From NCBI RefSeq assembly GCF_001701025.1, contig NZ_CP016793.1, positions 6,820,001 to 6,884,000 of the forward strand: a DNA stretch of 64,000 nt, given 5' to 3'. Under the pieces are notes generated by a model that was not told the DNA's origin, searched no databases, and was given only the letters and a program-made list of their open reading frames with translations. Position 1 is the first letter of the stretch; every line of letters begins with the position of its first letter. Position numbers and translations under genes: made by a program. The DNA is from Lentzea guizhouensis. Its GTDB lineage: Bacteria > Actinomycetota > Actinomycetes > Mycobacteriales > Pseudonocardiaceae. Shown piece after piece: positions 62,912-64,000 of this stretch.

Positions 62912-64000
62912 ATGCGTTTCACCGTGTCCAGAATCGTGCCAGCGCTGGCTCTCGTGCTGGTCGGGTCCACGTTCACCGCTCCTGCCCAGGCCGCGGCCGA
63001 GGAGATGTCACCCGGTCTGCTCGCCGCGATGGGCTCGGCCTTCGGGCTGACCGAACAGCAGGCGCGGCTGCGCCTGGAGAAGGAGGAACGCGCGTCGGTG
63101 CTCGCACCGCGCGCGGAAGCCGAAGCCGGCACCGCCCACGCGGGCAGCTGGTTCGAGGACAACCGCCTCGTCGTCGGCGTCACCGACCAGGCGGCGGCCC
63201 GCCGGGTCGAGGCCACCGGCGCGGTGGCGAAGATCGTCAGCCGCTCGGCGGGCTCGATGAACGCCCACAAGAACCGGCTCGACGCCCTGTCCGCCACCGG
63301 CGCCGTGCCGGCCGCGGTCGCGAGCTGGCACCCGGACCCCAGGTCCGGCACCATCGTCGTCAACGTCGAGGCGGGCAAGCAGACCGCCGAGGTCGCCGCG
63401 TTCCTCGACAAGGCCAAGCAGTTCGGCGCCATCAGCGTCAACACCGCCGGCGTCCAGCAGCCGCAGCCGTTCGCGGCGGGCACCGTCGGCGGCGACCCGT
63501 ACTACACCGGCAACGTCCGCTGCTCCATCGGCTTCTCGGTGCACGGCGGCTACGTCACGGCCGGCCACTGCGGCGGCAACGGCGCGGCGGTCTACGGCTG
63601 GGACCGCTCCTTCCAGGGCAACTTCGCCGGTTCCTCCTTCCCCGGCAACGACTACGCGTGGGTCCGCACCGGCGGCGGCTGGTGGACCGTGCCCGTCGTG
63701 CTCGGCTGGGGCACCGTGCCCGACTCGCTGGTCCGCGGTTCGTGGGAGGCCCCGGTCGGCACCTCGGTGTGCCGCTCCGGCTCGACGACGCGCTGGCACT
63801 GCGGCGTGATCCAGAGCCGCAACGAGACCATCCGCTACGCGCAGGGCGACGTCCACCAGATGGCGGGCACCAGCGTGTGCGCGGAGGGCGGCGACTCGGG
63901 CGGCTCGTTCATCACCGGTGACCAGGCGCAGGGCGTGACGTCCGGCGGCTACGGCAACTGCTCCAGCGGTGGCCGCACCTGGTTCCAGCCGATCAACGAG
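62912..64000 (+). CDS. Secreted S1 serine protease (streptogrisin/alpha-lytic type), 3' partial
   Basis: The first 363 codons are in the window. There is a signal peptide (to about residue 28), a pro-region with helical and beta parts (30-190) and the mature protease with triad TAGHCG (His 219), GNDYAW (Asp 247) and GGDSGGS (Ser 329). Six Cys fit three disulfides (204-220, 287-297, 323-350). ATG 62912 follows AAGGAGACGAGC. A carbohydrate-binding module may follow beyond the edge. A LacI-type operator lies upstream. Confidence 0.94.
   Translation, partial: MRFTVSRIVPALALVLVGSTFTAPAQAAAEEMSPGLLAAMGSAFGLTEQQARLRLEKEERASVLAPRAEAEAGTAHAGSWFEDNRLVVGVTDQAAARRVEATGAVAKIVSRSAGSMNAHKNRLDALSATGAVPAAVASWHPDPRSGTIVVNVEAGKQTAEVAAFLDKAKQFGAISVNTAGVQQPQPFAAGTVGGDPYYTGNVRCSIGFSVHGGYVTAGHCGGNGAAVYGWDRSFQGNFAGSSFPGNDYAWVRTGGGWWTVPVVLGWGTVPDSLVRGSWEAPVGTSVCRSGSTTRWHCGVIQSRNETIRYAQGDVHQMAGTSVCAEGGDSGGSFITGDQAQGVTSGGYGNCSSGGRTWFQPINE

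Overview
The window is very GC-rich (clearly above 70% by eye), densely packed, and full of actinobacterial signatures: a WhiB protein, an AfsR/SARP regulator, a mycothiol-type maleylpyruvate isomerase, an EspC/WXG-like secretion operon, GTG starts, ATGA/GTGA stop-start overlaps and long perfect-stem terminators. It is most likely a chromosomal segment of a filamentous actinomycete. Placement in the Pseudonocardiaceae (Lentzea/Saccharothrix-like) is an inference from gene content, not a proof. No tRNA, rRNA, CRISPR array, transposase or phage module was found.

Layout. 0-18 kb: secreted proteins, a GNAT acetyltransferase, a frameshifted AfsR-type regulator, an NmrA-type reductase, HNH and LysR genes, a TDT transporter, an S9 peptidase, a frameshifted NarL-type kinase with its regulator, a DUF2510/PH plus DUF4041/GIY-YIG pair, an F420/flavin redox pair and a decayed epoxide hydrolase. 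18-27.8 kb: a DUF1540 protein under a possible iron box, a PucR regulator divergent from a ferredoxin reductase and acyl desaturase, a berberine-bridge-type oxidoreductase, a molybdopterin oxidoreductase/reductase/DUF6510 operon, and an RHH-VOC-MFS operon. 27.9-31 kb: a glycosyltransferase with an internal duplication and a PAS-PP2C-ATPase-STAS protein.

31-42.4 kb is a complete light-type carotenoid locus: crtE, crtI, crtB, a two-subunit lycopene cyclase (crtYc/crtYd), a crtU-like ring methyltransferase/desaturase, a methyltransferase, a Rieske oxygenase, an extra FAD oxidoreductase, an FeS photolyase, a WhiB protein and a LitR/CarH-type B12 regulator. The likely end product is isorenieratene or an oxidised derivative. 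A candidate promoter with 11-bp direct repeats sits in front of whiB-litR.

42.6-64 kb: an MFS exporter; a two-component system divergent from a four-gene membrane/periplasmic cassette (46.7-50.2 kb) whose integral membrane protein carries a D-x3-H-x12-H site closely resembling the copper site of AmoC/PmoC; a type VII-like operon ending in a PD-(D/E)xK nuclease with no visible immunity gene; a second kinase/regulator locus; lipoprotein and EthD genes; a PET-hydrolase-like cutinase; a LuxR-type ATPase regulator interrupted by a 0.5-kb low-complexity tract; a thioesterase and zinc alcohol dehydrogenase; and a streptogrisin-like protease behind a LacI-type operator. Thirteen genes carry apparent frameshifts while their neighbours are intact. 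This is either real decay or indel errors in the assembly, and it affects the calls marked pseudogene here.
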